Below are positions 1-5,818 of a DNA stretch of 5,818 bases, one piece after another. Every line of letters starts with the position of its first letter. The first letter of the stretch is position 1. The position numbers were made by a program, and so were the translations under genes. The stretch comes from Candidatus Dadabacteria bacterium (lineage in GTDB: Bacteria; Desulfobacterota_D; UBA1144; Nemesobacterales; UBA2774): positions 1 to 5,818 of the forward strand of contig SMWY01000050.1 of NCBI GenBank assembly GCA_004356555.1, given 5' to 3'. The notes beneath the pieces are model-generated. The model worked only from the letters and a program-made list of their open reading frames with translations. It did not search any database and had not been told where the DNA came from.

Positions 1-464
1 TAATAATATCACTTTTTATAATTATTGCTTCTATCCTGCCCAACTTATCTCATGCACTTCCCGCTCCATGCACACCTGAGGAACTATTAGACAGCTCTGA
101 TTTCGCAATTGAGGGAATTGTTACAAAAGTCGAATGTGGAAAACCCTATGACTCAACTGAATGCAATCCGAACGCTGAAAACACCGCTAAATTTGTCCCT
201 GAATTAGTATCTAATTGCAGTGCAACGGTTAAAGTAGCAAAAAACATAAAAGGACAATACTATATAGGTGATGAAGCTCTTATCCCGTTTATAAAACTAG
301 TTCAAAAATGTGAAAACGGAATCCATATCATTCCGGGAAGTCCGGCAAAAAATTTCGTTCTCGACTCAGAGATAAAATACTACAGTTCTGAGCAATGCAA
401 ATACTGGAATTATATTCAAATCTCGGTTCCTACTGATAAGTCAGAAGATAATGGAAAAAATTGA
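1..464 (+). CDS. Partial exported Cys-rich protein, possible netrin/TIMP-like OB fold (3' end only)
   Basis: The frame is open from base 3 to a TGA at 462-464 and gives 153 residues; the start codon lies outside the window. The first ~18 visible residues are hydrophobic (IISLFIIIASILPNLSHA), followed by an A-x-P-type boundary. This looks like the h-region and cleavage site of a Sec signal peptide, so the mature protein is probably periplasmic or secreted. The mature part has six cysteines (visible residues 23, 45, 54, 72, 103, 132), an even number that would suit three disulfides. The order of elements recalls bacterial netrin/TIMP-like (NTR, OB-fold) proteins: a Cys near the mature N-terminus, an 'FAIEGIVTKVE' strand, an 'ATVKVAKNIKG' strand like the family's 'f-V-x-x-x-W-K-G', then Cys-containing strands ending in 'SSEQC'. 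That assignment is a pattern match by eye; the coding call is much surer than the fold. It ends 38 bases before hyuB on the same strand, so it could be co-transcribed with it. Confidence 0.7.
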   Translation, partial: IISLFIIIASILPNLSHALPAPCTPEELLDSSDFAIEGIVTKVECGKPYDSTECNPNAENTAKFVPELVSNCSATVKVAKNIKGQYYIGDEALIPFIKLVQKCENGIHIIPGSPAKNFVLDSEIKYYSSEQCKYWNYIQISVPTDKSEDNGKN

Positions 465-502
465 TTCTAACTTTCTATAACTAGTGATCTTAATTTACAA
501 AA

Positions 503-2065
503 ATGGCCCTGACCCCCTTTGAACTTGAAATTTACCAGAATATTCTAAGCTCCATTGCTGAGGAAATGGGAGTTGTCCTCATAAGAGCGGGATTCTCTCC
601 TAATATAAAAGAGAGAAGGGACCTTTCTTGTGCTGTATTTCAGTCAAATGGTGAAATGATAGCCCAAGCAGCTCATATCCCTATACACCTGGGATCTATG
701 AGCTTTGCGGTAAGGGCTGTATTGGATATGCCAAATATAAGTGAGGGAGACGTGCTGATTTTAAATGATCCCTTCAGAGGTGGGACCCATCTTCCGGATG
801 TTACATGCATAACACCTGTGTTTATTAATAACAAATTAGAATTTTTTGTCGCGTCCCGTGCACACCATGCAGACATTGGAGGACTAACGCCGGGTTCAAT
901 GCCTCTTTCCACCTCAATTGAAGAAGAAGGAGTATTAATACCCCCATCGAAACTCTACAGAAAAAGAAGAATCAATAAGAAGCTATTTAATGAGATCCTG
1001 ACTTCAACCAGAGACCCTGAAGAAAGAGAGGGAGACTTCAATGCACAGGTTGGAGCGCTTGAATTAGGAGAAAAGAGACTGAAAGAAACTATAAGAAAAT
1101 ATTCGCTTGAGCAAGTTAAGCAGGCAGGTTATGAGCTCTTAAACTACAGCGAAAAAATAATGAAAGGGGTCATAAAAGAAATCCCGGACGGAACTTACGA
1201 ATTTGAAGATTATATGGACGATGATGGTGTAGGAACTAAGAAAATCCCTATTAAGGCTAAAATCACGATAAAGGGTCAAAAGGCAAAAGTAGATTTAAGA
1301 GGTAGCTCGGAAAAGGTAAAAGGCAATCTAAACGCTCCTTATAGCGTAACAACAGCTGCAGTAATTTATGTATTTCAATGTCTTGCGCCCTCTACGCTGC
1401 CTCTTAATTCAGGACCGCTCAGGGCCGTAGAAATAATCGTTGATGAGAACTCTATACTTAACGCAAAGTTCCCTGCAGCCGTCGTAGGGGGGAATGTTGA
1501 AACTTCACAGCGTGTAGTCGACGTGGTATTTGGCGCATTATCAAAAGCCATCCCACAGAAGGTCCCCGCTGCAAGCGCGGGATCAATGAGTAATTTCACC
1601 TTCGGTGGATTTAATCCCAGAACCGGAAGAAACTTTGCTTACTACGAAACTATCGCCGGAGGAATGGGAGGAAGGTTTGGAGCAGATGGAGTGAGCGCAG
1701 TCCAGACTCATATGACAAACACTCTCAACACGCCGATAGAATCGCTTGAACGAGAGCTTCCTGTTATGATAAATTCCTATTCCATAAGAAAACACAGTGG
1801 AGGAAAAGGGAAGTACCGCGGTGGGGATTCTATAATTAGAGAGTACAAATTTCTTTCCAAAGCCACAGTGTCAATGATTACGGAGAGAAGAAGATTCTCT
1901 CCTTATGGGGTAGAGGGAGCAGAACCTGGAAAGAAAGGCAGAAACTTTTTTATAAGAAACAATAAAGCAGTAAAGATTGATCCCAAAGCTACTTTTGAGG
2001 TGAAGAACGGAGATAGAATAAGGATTGAAACCCCGGGCGGGGGCGGCTGGGGGCATCCAAAGTAA
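503..2065 (+). CDS. hyuB: HyuB-type subunit: N-methylhydantoinase B / 5-oxoprolinase family
   Basis: This 520-residue protein is a full-length hydantoinase B-family subunit (usual size about 510-580). HyuA/HyuB enzymes hydrolyse cyclic amides such as hydantoins or 5-oxoproline with ATP: HyuA phosphorylates the substrate and HyuB completes ring opening. Related subunits occur in acetone carboxylase and caprolactamase. Family blocks seen in order are ERRDLSCAVF (37-46), NDPFRGGTHLPDV (88-100), RAHHADIGG (119-127), GGNVETSQRVVD (329-340), ETIAGGMGGR (382-391), TNTLNTPIESLE (405-416), GGKGKYRGGD (433-442) and the C-terminal glycine-rich PGGGGWG (511-517). D40, H96, D99 and H121/H122 are the likely metal ligands by analogy with characterised relatives. 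There is no signal peptide, so it is cytoplasmic. ATG 503 is the only start after an in-frame TAA at 491-493, yet no Shine-Dalgarno precedes it. No HyuA gene is visible, which is unusual because the two are normally adjacent or fused. The exact substrate cannot be told. Confidence 0.93.
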   Translation: MALTPFELEIYQNILSSIAEEMGVVLIRAGFSPNIKERRDLSCAVFQSNGEMIAQAAHIPIHLGSMSFAVRAVLDMPNISEGDVLILNDPFRGGTHLPDVTCITPVFINNKLEFFVASRAHHADIGGLTPGSMPLSTSIEEEGVLIPPSKLYRKRRINKKLFNEILTSTRDPEEREGDFNAQVGALELGEKRLKETIRKYSLEQVKQAGYELLNYSEKIMKGVIKEIPDGTYEFEDYMDDDGVGTKKIPIKAKITIKGQKAKVDLRGSSEKVKGNLNAPYSVTTAAVIYVFQCLAPSTLPLNSGPLRAVEIIVDENSILNAKFPAAVVGGNVETSQRVVDVVFGALSKAIPQKVPAASAGSMSNFTFGGFNPRTGRNFAYYETIAGGMGGRFGADGVSAVQTHMTNTLNTPIESLERELPVMINSYSIRKHSGGKGKYRGGDSIIREYKFLSKATVSMITERRRFSPYGVEGAEPGKKGRNFFIRNNKAVKIDPKATFEVKNGDRIRIETPGGGGWGHPK

Positions 2066-2067
2066 AT

Positions 2068-2074
2068 AGAAAGG
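2068..2074 (+). promoter_or_regulatory. Weak, closely placed Shine-Dalgarno-like AGAAAGG before the MEMO gene
   Basis: AGAAAGG lies in the 11-base gap after the hyuB stop and ends only two bases before ATG 2077. The purine-rich core resembles a Shine-Dalgarno sequence, but the spacing is shorter than the usual 5-9 bases, so its strength is doubtful. It is the only such element before any start in this window. Translational coupling to hyuB may matter more. Confidence 0.25.
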
Positions 2075-2076
2075 CT

Positions 2077-3303
2077 ATGGAATATCCTAAACTAAATCCA
2101 ATAGAAGCGTTTCCTGTTAAGCACGAGGGGCGGGGAGTTATTTGCTTAAAAGACCCGAATAACTTAAGCGGTAAAGTCCTTATGGTCTCTCAAGAGACTG
2201 TATTTATAATCAGTCTCTTTGACGGCAAAAGCTCTATTGAAGATATACAAACGAAATGTAAAGAGAAGTTCGGCGAGAGTGTCCCTTCAGATGAATTGGA
2301 GCACTTAATTAGTCAGCTGGATGATGCTCTTTTTTTAGATAGTGACAAATTCAAGGATTTTAAAAATCAAATAGTAGAAGATTTTAATTCATCAGAAGTA
2401 AGAGCTTCAAGCCACGCCGGACTTTCATATCCTGATGAGGCTGATGAATTAAACAGGTGGTTTGAGAAATTTTTTAAAGAAGATCATAAAAAAGAACCCT
2501 ACTCAGCACCCAAAGGTAAGCTCAGGGGTTTAATCTCTCCACATATCGACTTTACAAGAGGCGGGCACCTGTATGCAAGGGCTTACAGGGAACTGGATGA
2601 AAATTGTGAGGCTGATACATATATTATTTTCGGCACATCGCACTATGCAGAAGTCGATAACCCCTTTATTCTAACAAGGAAACATTTTGAAACCCCGCTT
2701 GGGGTATCAGAAACTGACAATAATTTAATAGATAGAATTGTAGACACATGTCCCTGGGATCTATTCGAAGGAGAAATTGCCCACCGTACCGAGCATTCGA
2801 TTGAATTTCAGGTTGCTTTTCTCCAGTATGTGCTGAAAAAGAAAAAAGAATATAAGATTGTACCTATATTGTGTAATTCGTTTTTCAATCTTGTGCAGGA
2901 AGGAAAATCCCCTAGAGAAGATAGCAGGGTGTCACTCTTTCTTGAATCCCTGGGAAACATGATACGAGAAATGGGGGATAAAGTCTTTATCATTGCGGGA
3001 GTGGACATGGCTCATGTAGGACCTAAATTTGGAGACAGTGAGCCTGTGAATGATCTTACACTGAGCCGTATTAAGGAAAGAGATATAAAAAGTTTAGAGT
3101 ACAGCGAAAAATTAGATGCCGAGGGTTTTTACAGATCGATAGAAGAGGAGAAGGATTGGAGAAAAATTTGCGGCCTCTCATCGATATACGCGACATTAAG
3201 CACTATCCAGGCAGAAAAAGGAAAATTGCTAGATTATGATCAGGCTCTTGAGCCGGACACAGGCTCGGTAGTAAGTTTTGCAAGCATGGCGTTTTATTCT
3301 TAA
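2077..3303 (+). CDS. MEMO-family protein (AmmeMemoRadiSam system protein B type) with N-terminal PqqD-like domain
   Basis: The protein has 408 residues, against roughly 260-300 for a plain MEMO protein; the extra length is N-terminal. Residues ~12-90 look like a PqqD-type winged helix: beta strands (GVICLKDP), a helix (SQETVFIISLFDG), then SSIEDIQTKCKEKFG and a last helix ending LDDALFLDS. A charged linker (~91-145) follows. The MEMO domain (~147-408) keeps the family's putative metal or active-site residues: H156 in SPHIDF, H189 in GTSHY, H240/E243 in EHSIEF, D310 and H313 in VDMAHVG, and C365 in KICGLSS. These align with human MEMO1 H49, H81, D189, H192 and C244. MEMO is related to extradiol dioxygenases; its bacterial reaction is unknown, though it often co-occurs with AMMECR1 and radical-SAM proteins, neither of which is here. 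It is cytoplasmic, 11 bases after hyuB and 4 before the dipeptidase. A downstream start would delete part of the PqqD-like domain, so ATG 2077 is preferred. Confidence 0.9.
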   Translation: MEYPKLNPIEAFPVKHEGRGVICLKDPNNLSGKVLMVSQETVFIISLFDGKSSIEDIQTKCKEKFGESVPSDELEHLISQLDDALFLDSDKFKDFKNQIVEDFNSSEVRASSHAGLSYPDEADELNRWFEKFFKEDHKKEPYSAPKGKLRGLISPHIDFTRGGHLYARAYRELDENCEADTYIIFGTSHYAEVDNPFILTRKHFETPLGVSETDNNLIDRIVDTCPWDLFEGEIAHRTEHSIEFQVAFLQYVLKKKKEYKIVPILCNSFFNLVQEGKSPREDSRVSLFLESLGNMIREMGDKVFIIAGVDMAHVGPKFGDSEPVNDLTLSRIKERDIKSLEYSEKLDAEGFYRSIEEEKDWRKICGLSSIYATLSTIQAEKGKLLDYDQALEPDTGSVVSFASMAFYS

Positions 3304-3307
3304 TCAT

Positions 3308-4264
3308 ATGTCAAAAAATTTCTTCATCGTAGATGCGCACGAAGATATAGCATTCCACCTAAATTACCTCAAAAGGGACTTTGTAAACCCCAGTGTTCCC
3401 TGCATGATTACCCTCCCCTGGCTTAAAGAAGGGAATGTCCGGTTGGTGTTTAACACTATATTCATACACCCGAAACATAAACCTGAGAAGACCGTACAAT
3501 CTGCACTTGATCAGCTTTCTAAATACGAAGAAATTTATAAGCAGTTTAAGAATGATGTGTATCAAGTTAAAACACCTCAGGACCTCTCTAAATTTGGACA
3601 AAGCTCTGAGATCGGGTTTTTAACTCTAATGGAAGGGGCAGATCCAATAGAACACGTGGATAAATTGGAGGAGTTTTATAATAGAGGGGTCCGCATTATT
3701 GGACTTGCCTGGAACGATAAAAACCAATACGCATCGGGTAATGATACAGAAGATGGATTATCCGAAGAAGGAGTCCGGTTAATCAATAAAATGAATGAGC
3801 TGAGTATCACTCTGGATTTATCACATCTTAACGAAAAGTGTTTCTGGGAAGCTGTTGAGCTTACCAATCTTATACCTATAGCCACTCACTCCAATGCCAG
3901 AACTATTACTGACCATCCGAGGAACTTGAGGGACGCGCAGCTAAGGGCAATCTCCGAAAGGGGCGGCGTTATAGGGATAGTACTATATAATTATTTTCTC
4001 AAAATCGGAGATAAAACTCCGACACTCGAAGAAGTATTCACTCACGCGGATTATATGGTGAATCTATGCGGAGAGGACCATGTAGGAATTGGTAGTGATA
4101 TGGATGGGGCAAGGATTGAGTATTTTCCTGAAGGCCTTAAAACAATAGCGGATCTCCCTAAGATAGCTGAATATTTTTGTGATAAAGGTTATCCGGAAGA
4201 TCGTGTGGAAAAAATAATGAGTGGAAATTTCTTAAGAGTACTAAAAACAAATCTTAAGCCCTAG
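3308..4264 (+). CDS. Zn-dependent dipeptidase, peptidase family M19 (renal/membrane dipeptidase type)
   Basis: This is a 318-residue amidohydrolase-fold dipeptidase of normal bacterial M19 length. M19 enzymes cleave dipeptides, including D-amino-acid-containing ones, and in mammals Cys-Gly and leukotriene D4. All expected zinc ligands are present: H11 and D13 in DAHED, E109 in LMEGAD (bridging), H173 in LDLSH and H194 in ATHSNAR. R205 in HPRN and D264 in GIGSDMDG match the substrate-binding Arg and catalytic Asp of renal dipeptidase. The family's C-terminal GNFLRVL is also present (306-312). There is no signal peptide or GPI-type tail, so it is probably cytoplasmic, unlike the mammalian enzyme. 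A TTG start at 3278 would add ten residues and overlap the MEMO gene by 26 bases; ATG 3308, four bases after the MEMO stop, gives the typical N-terminus just before the HxD motif and is preferred. No Shine-Dalgarno is evident, so coupling to the upstream gene is likely. Substrate is not determined by sequence. Confidence 0.93.
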   Translation: MSKNFFIVDAHEDIAFHLNYLKRDFVNPSVPCMITLPWLKEGNVRLVFNTIFIHPKHKPEKTVQSALDQLSKYEEIYKQFKNDVYQVKTPQDLSKFGQSSEIGFLTLMEGADPIEHVDKLEEFYNRGVRIIGLAWNDKNQYASGNDTEDGLSEEGVRLINKMNELSITLDLSHLNEKCFWEAVELTNLIPIATHSNARTITDHPRNLRDAQLRAISERGGVIGIVLYNYFLKIGDKTPTLEEVFTHADYMVNLCGEDHVGIGSDMDGARIEYFPEGLKTIADLPKIAEYFCDKGYPEDRVEKIMSGNFLRVLKTNLKP

Positions 4265-4291
4265 CAAAAAATTTAATAGTATAAATGCTGC

Positions 4292-5311
4292 TTACATCCT
4301 CTCCATTATTGCCTGAGCAAATTCCTGAGTACCAAGTTTCCCTCCAAGATCGCGAGTTGTCGCACCATCCTCTAGAGCTTTGTTATACGCTTCTTTAATC
4401 TTGTCCGCACAGTGTCTGAAATCATCTCTGCCTTCATTATCAGCAAGGTAATTCAACATCATCACACATGACATCAGAAGAGCCAGAGGATTTGCAATAT
4501 TCTTACCCGCAATATCAGGTGCAGAGCCATGAACAGCTTCAAATACCGCTTCTCTATCCCCGATATTAGACCCCGGTACAACTCCAAGCCCACCGACCAG
4601 ACCAGCGCACAGGTCACTTAATAAATCACCGTATAAATTCTCTAAAAGAAGAATATCAAACTGAGTGGGGTCCTGAACCAACTTCATGCAACCGGCATCA
4701 ATTATTACTTCTTCATACTCAATATCGCTGTATTGCTCGCTTAGTTCCTTAGACTTTCTAATAAAAAGACCGTCTGTCAATTTCATTATATTCGCTTTGT
4801 GAAATACCGTGACTTTTTTTCTTCCCCTCTTCCTTGCATATTCAAATGCCTTTTTAGCTATACGGTAGCAGGCCTTCTCTGTAGCAACCTTCATACTCAT
4901 AACAACGCCGGGCGTCACGGTATTTTCCACACCGCTATATAAGCCCTCGGTATTTTCTCTAATTATTACTAGATCTACCCCAGAATAAAGAGTCTTCACG
5001 CCACTGAGATTCCTAATAGGTCTCACGGCTGCGTAAAGATCTAATGTTTTCCTGAGCTGTACGTTCACAGAAGTAAAACCCTCCCCAATAGGAGTAGTGC
5101 AGGGGCCTTTTAAGGCGACTTTGTGCTCTTTGATTGCCTCTATTGTACTATCGGGAAGAACATCAAGTCCTTCTTCGAGAGCCGAAAGACCAGCTTTGCG
5201 TTCTATCCAGTCTATTTCAGCACCTGAGGCGGTTACAATTTTTTTAACAGCGATTGAAATATTGGGACCAATTCCATCACCTGGTATAAGTACGACTTTG
5301 CGTTTGCTCAT
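4292..5311 (-). CDS. Isocitrate dehydrogenase, NAD-dependent (IDH3-like short form)
   Basis: This 339-residue protein belongs to the isocitrate/isopropylmalate dehydrogenase family of beta-decarboxylating dehydrogenases. It probably converts isocitrate to 2-oxoglutarate and CO2 in the cytoplasmic TCA cycle. The N-terminal GDGIG (11-15) is typical. S81-x-N83 with R87 and R97 forms the isocitrate-binding SxNxxLR motif; isopropylmalate dehydrogenases lack this Ser/Asn pair. R118 and ENTEGLYSGVEN (119-130, with Y125), K172, D205, and D229/D233 in NLYGDLLSDL supply the remaining substrate, catalytic and metal residues. The cofactor loop HGSAPDIAGKNIANP has D266-I267 where NADP enzymes such as E. 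coli Icd have Lys-Tyr, so NAD is predicted. The sequence resembles the mitochondrial IDH3 catalytic subunit more than E. coli Icd (about 416 residues). ATG 5311 is used: an in-frame stop lies four codons upstream and no other standard start intervenes. The gene runs opposite to the others, and its stop is 27 bases from the dipeptidase stop. Homoisocitrate dehydrogenase is the main alternative, made less likely by the Ser/Asn pair. Confidence 0.9.
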   Translation of the reverse strand: MSKRKVVLIPGDGIGPNISIAVKKIVTASGAEIDWIERKAGLSALEEGLDVLPDSTIEAIKEHKVALKGPCTTPIGEGFTSVNVQLRKTLDLYAAVRPIRNLSGVKTLYSGVDLVIIRENTEGLYSGVENTVTPGVVMSMKVATEKACYRIAKKAFEYARKRGRKKVTVFHKANIMKLTDGLFIRKSKELSEQYSDIEYEEVIIDAGCMKLVQDPTQFDILLLENLYGDLLSDLCAGLVGGLGVVPGSNIGDREAVFEAVHGSAPDIAGKNIANPLALLMSCVMMLNYLADNEGRDDFRHCADKIKEAYNKALEDGATTRDLGGKLGTQEFAQAIMERM

Positions 5312-5654
5312 ACGGGATATTCAACCAGAACAAAACTATTAATCAAGTAGCAGGGTCACATATGTTTTTTGAGCTGTAATTACTGGTTCTCTCAGGGGCC
5401 AAAAAGACCAATTTGTTTTTAGTAAGGTGAGAGTATTGTTGACTGTTTTGATCTCTTTCTTTCAAATCTTTCTTTTCAGCCTCCTCATTTTGAAACATCA
5501 AATGCTCTTTTATTAATACCCTTTACGGCTTCTAAGATGCGGCAAGGGATAACTGAGACTTTGCAGCTTACATATTGCAGAGGAGATACACTTAACTATT
5601 TACTCACAATTGGTTAATTTTACTCTGATAAAAATACAGTTCCCTTAATATAAA
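5312..5654. other. Divergent AT-rich intergenic region; no gene recognised
   Basis: This 343-base region separates the start of the isocitrate dehydrogenase (- strand) from the start of the membrane-protein gene (+ strand), so it should hold the promoters of both. No convincing coding frame, tRNA or riboswitch is visible. Small elements are two 8-base palindromes (ACATATGT at 5358-5365 and GTAATTAC at 5376-5383), an inverted repeat (5460-5495), a CCCTT/AAGGG pair (5519-5523 and 5544-5548), and two direct TTGCAG copies 14 bases apart (5561-5566 and 5575-5580). A TTGACT at 5439-5444 with TCAAAT 17 bases on is a weak sigma-70-like candidate for the + strand, about 190 bases from the next start. 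None of these is strong enough to name as a site. Confidence 0.6.
5460..5495. repeat. Short inverted repeat TTTCAAA ... TTTGAAA
   Basis: A perfect 7-base inverted repeat (5460-5466 and 5489-5495) flanks a pyrimidine-rich 22-base interval in the divergent intergenic region. It could be an operator or a weak stem-loop. The arms are AT-rich and no T-run follows, so it does not look like an intrinsic terminator. In AT-rich DNA such a repeat may arise by chance. Confidence 0.25.
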
Positions 5655-5818
5655 ATGATATTTCGAAGATTAAATAACTTTTCTAGCGCAATTAATCTAA
5701 CCTTCGTGATCACTGTGCTGATGATAATCACAAGCATTGTGCTTCCGCTTGTATTCCGAGAAGAAATCATTAGTTTCGGCCAAACGTTACTATTTAGTTA
5801 CGGGCAGGAGAGAATAGA
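5655..5818 (+). CDS. Partial unidentified membrane protein (5' end only)
   Basis: The frame opens with ATG 5655, the first start after an in-frame TAA at 5646-5648, and stays open for 54 codons to the window edge. The N-terminus has two arginines (MIFRRLNNFSSA), followed by a strongly hydrophobic run at residues ~14-34 (INLTFVITVLMIITSIVLPL). This is one transmembrane helix with basic residues on the cytoplasmic side, or an uncleaved signal anchor. An amphipathic stretch follows (REEIISFGQTLLFSYGQERI). The hydrophobic segment supports a real gene, but the family cannot be recognised from this fragment. No Shine-Dalgarno precedes the start. It is divergent from the isocitrate dehydrogenase. 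Confidence 0.55.
   Translation, partial: MIFRRLNNFSSAINLTFVITVLMIITSIVLPLVFREEIISFGQTLLFSYGQERI

Noticed and set aside
2031..2053. GC-rich run near the end of hyuB, considered as a terminator stem
   Set aside because: It encodes the conserved PGGGGWG motif of the HyuB C-terminus, is not followed by a T-run, and the next gene begins 11 bases after the stop.
673..2056. Several 60-80 codon frames on the - strand within hyuB
   Set aside because: They are antisense to a conserved 520-residue enzyme, lack recognisable motifs and have no plausible initiation context.
2325..2340. Run of seven T in the MEMO gene as a programmed frameshift site
   Set aside because: The reading frame continues unbroken through the conserved domain, so no frameshift is needed.
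3278..3307. TTG start for the dipeptidase, adding ten residues
   Set aside because: It would overlap the MEMO gene by 26 bases and add residues atypical of M19 proteins. ATG 3308 sits right before the conserved HxD motif and four bases after the MEMO stop.
4265..4291. Bidirectional terminator between the convergent dipeptidase and isocitrate dehydrogenase genes
   Set aside because: The 27-base gap is AT-rich with short A runs but has no GC-rich inverted repeat, so no intrinsic terminator can be supported.
4292..5311. 3-isopropylmalate dehydrogenase (LeuB) identity
   Set aside because: The S81-x-N83 pair and ENTEGLYSG block fit isocitrate dehydrogenase, and no leucine biosynthesis genes are nearby.
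5097..5342. 81-codon frame on the + strand opposite the isocitrate dehydrogenase start
   Set aside because: It lies almost wholly antisense to a well-supported conserved gene and its translation shows no recognisable domain.
5537..5617. 26-codon frame (ATG to TAA) in the divergent intergenic region
   Set aside because: It is short, has no Shine-Dalgarno, and shows no membrane, toxin or leader-peptide character. A frame of this length is expected by chance.

Overview
The window looks like a protein-dense piece of a moderately AT-rich bacterial chromosome (about 40% G+C by eye). Every complete gene belongs to a broadly conserved metabolic family. There are no mobile elements, CRISPR repeats, tRNA/rRNA genes or phage genes. 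A partial exported Cys-rich protein and a partial membrane protein at the two ends point to a bacterium, but the sequence alone does not fix the lineage. Most start codons lack a good Shine-Dalgarno sequence, which may be a trait of the host.

Layout: (1) 1-464, + strand, the 3' end of a small exported protein with six cysteines, possibly a netrin/TIMP-like OB fold. (2) 503-2065, +, a HyuB-type subunit (N-methylhydantoinase B / 5-oxoprolinase family). (3) 2077-3303, +, a MEMO-family protein (AmmeMemoRadiSam system protein B type) with an N-terminal PqqD-like winged-helix domain. (4) 3308-4264, +, an M19 (renal/membrane-type) dipeptidase with all expected zinc ligands. (5) 4292-5311, - strand, an NAD-type isocitrate dehydrogenase that converges on the dipeptidase. 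(6) 5312-5654, a 343-base non-coding divergent region. (7) 5655-5818, +, the 5' end of an unidentified membrane protein.

Genes 2-4 are 11 and 4 bases apart and are almost certainly one transcription unit; gene 1, 38 bases upstream, may belong to it. A dipeptidase beside a hydantoinase/oxoprolinase-type subunit suggests breakdown of peptides and cyclic amides, for example Cys-Gly plus 5-oxoproline from glutathione. The HyuA partner such a subunit normally needs is not in the window, so the substrate is open. The MEMO protein, with a PqqD-like domain of the kind that binds peptides in RiPP pathways, makes the trio the most interesting part of the window: a possible peptide or cyclic-amide processing unit. 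The isocitrate dehydrogenase is a central-metabolism gene in its own transcription unit. I found no strong evidence of a wholly new system. The domain architecture of the MEMO protein and its neighbourhood are the points worth following.
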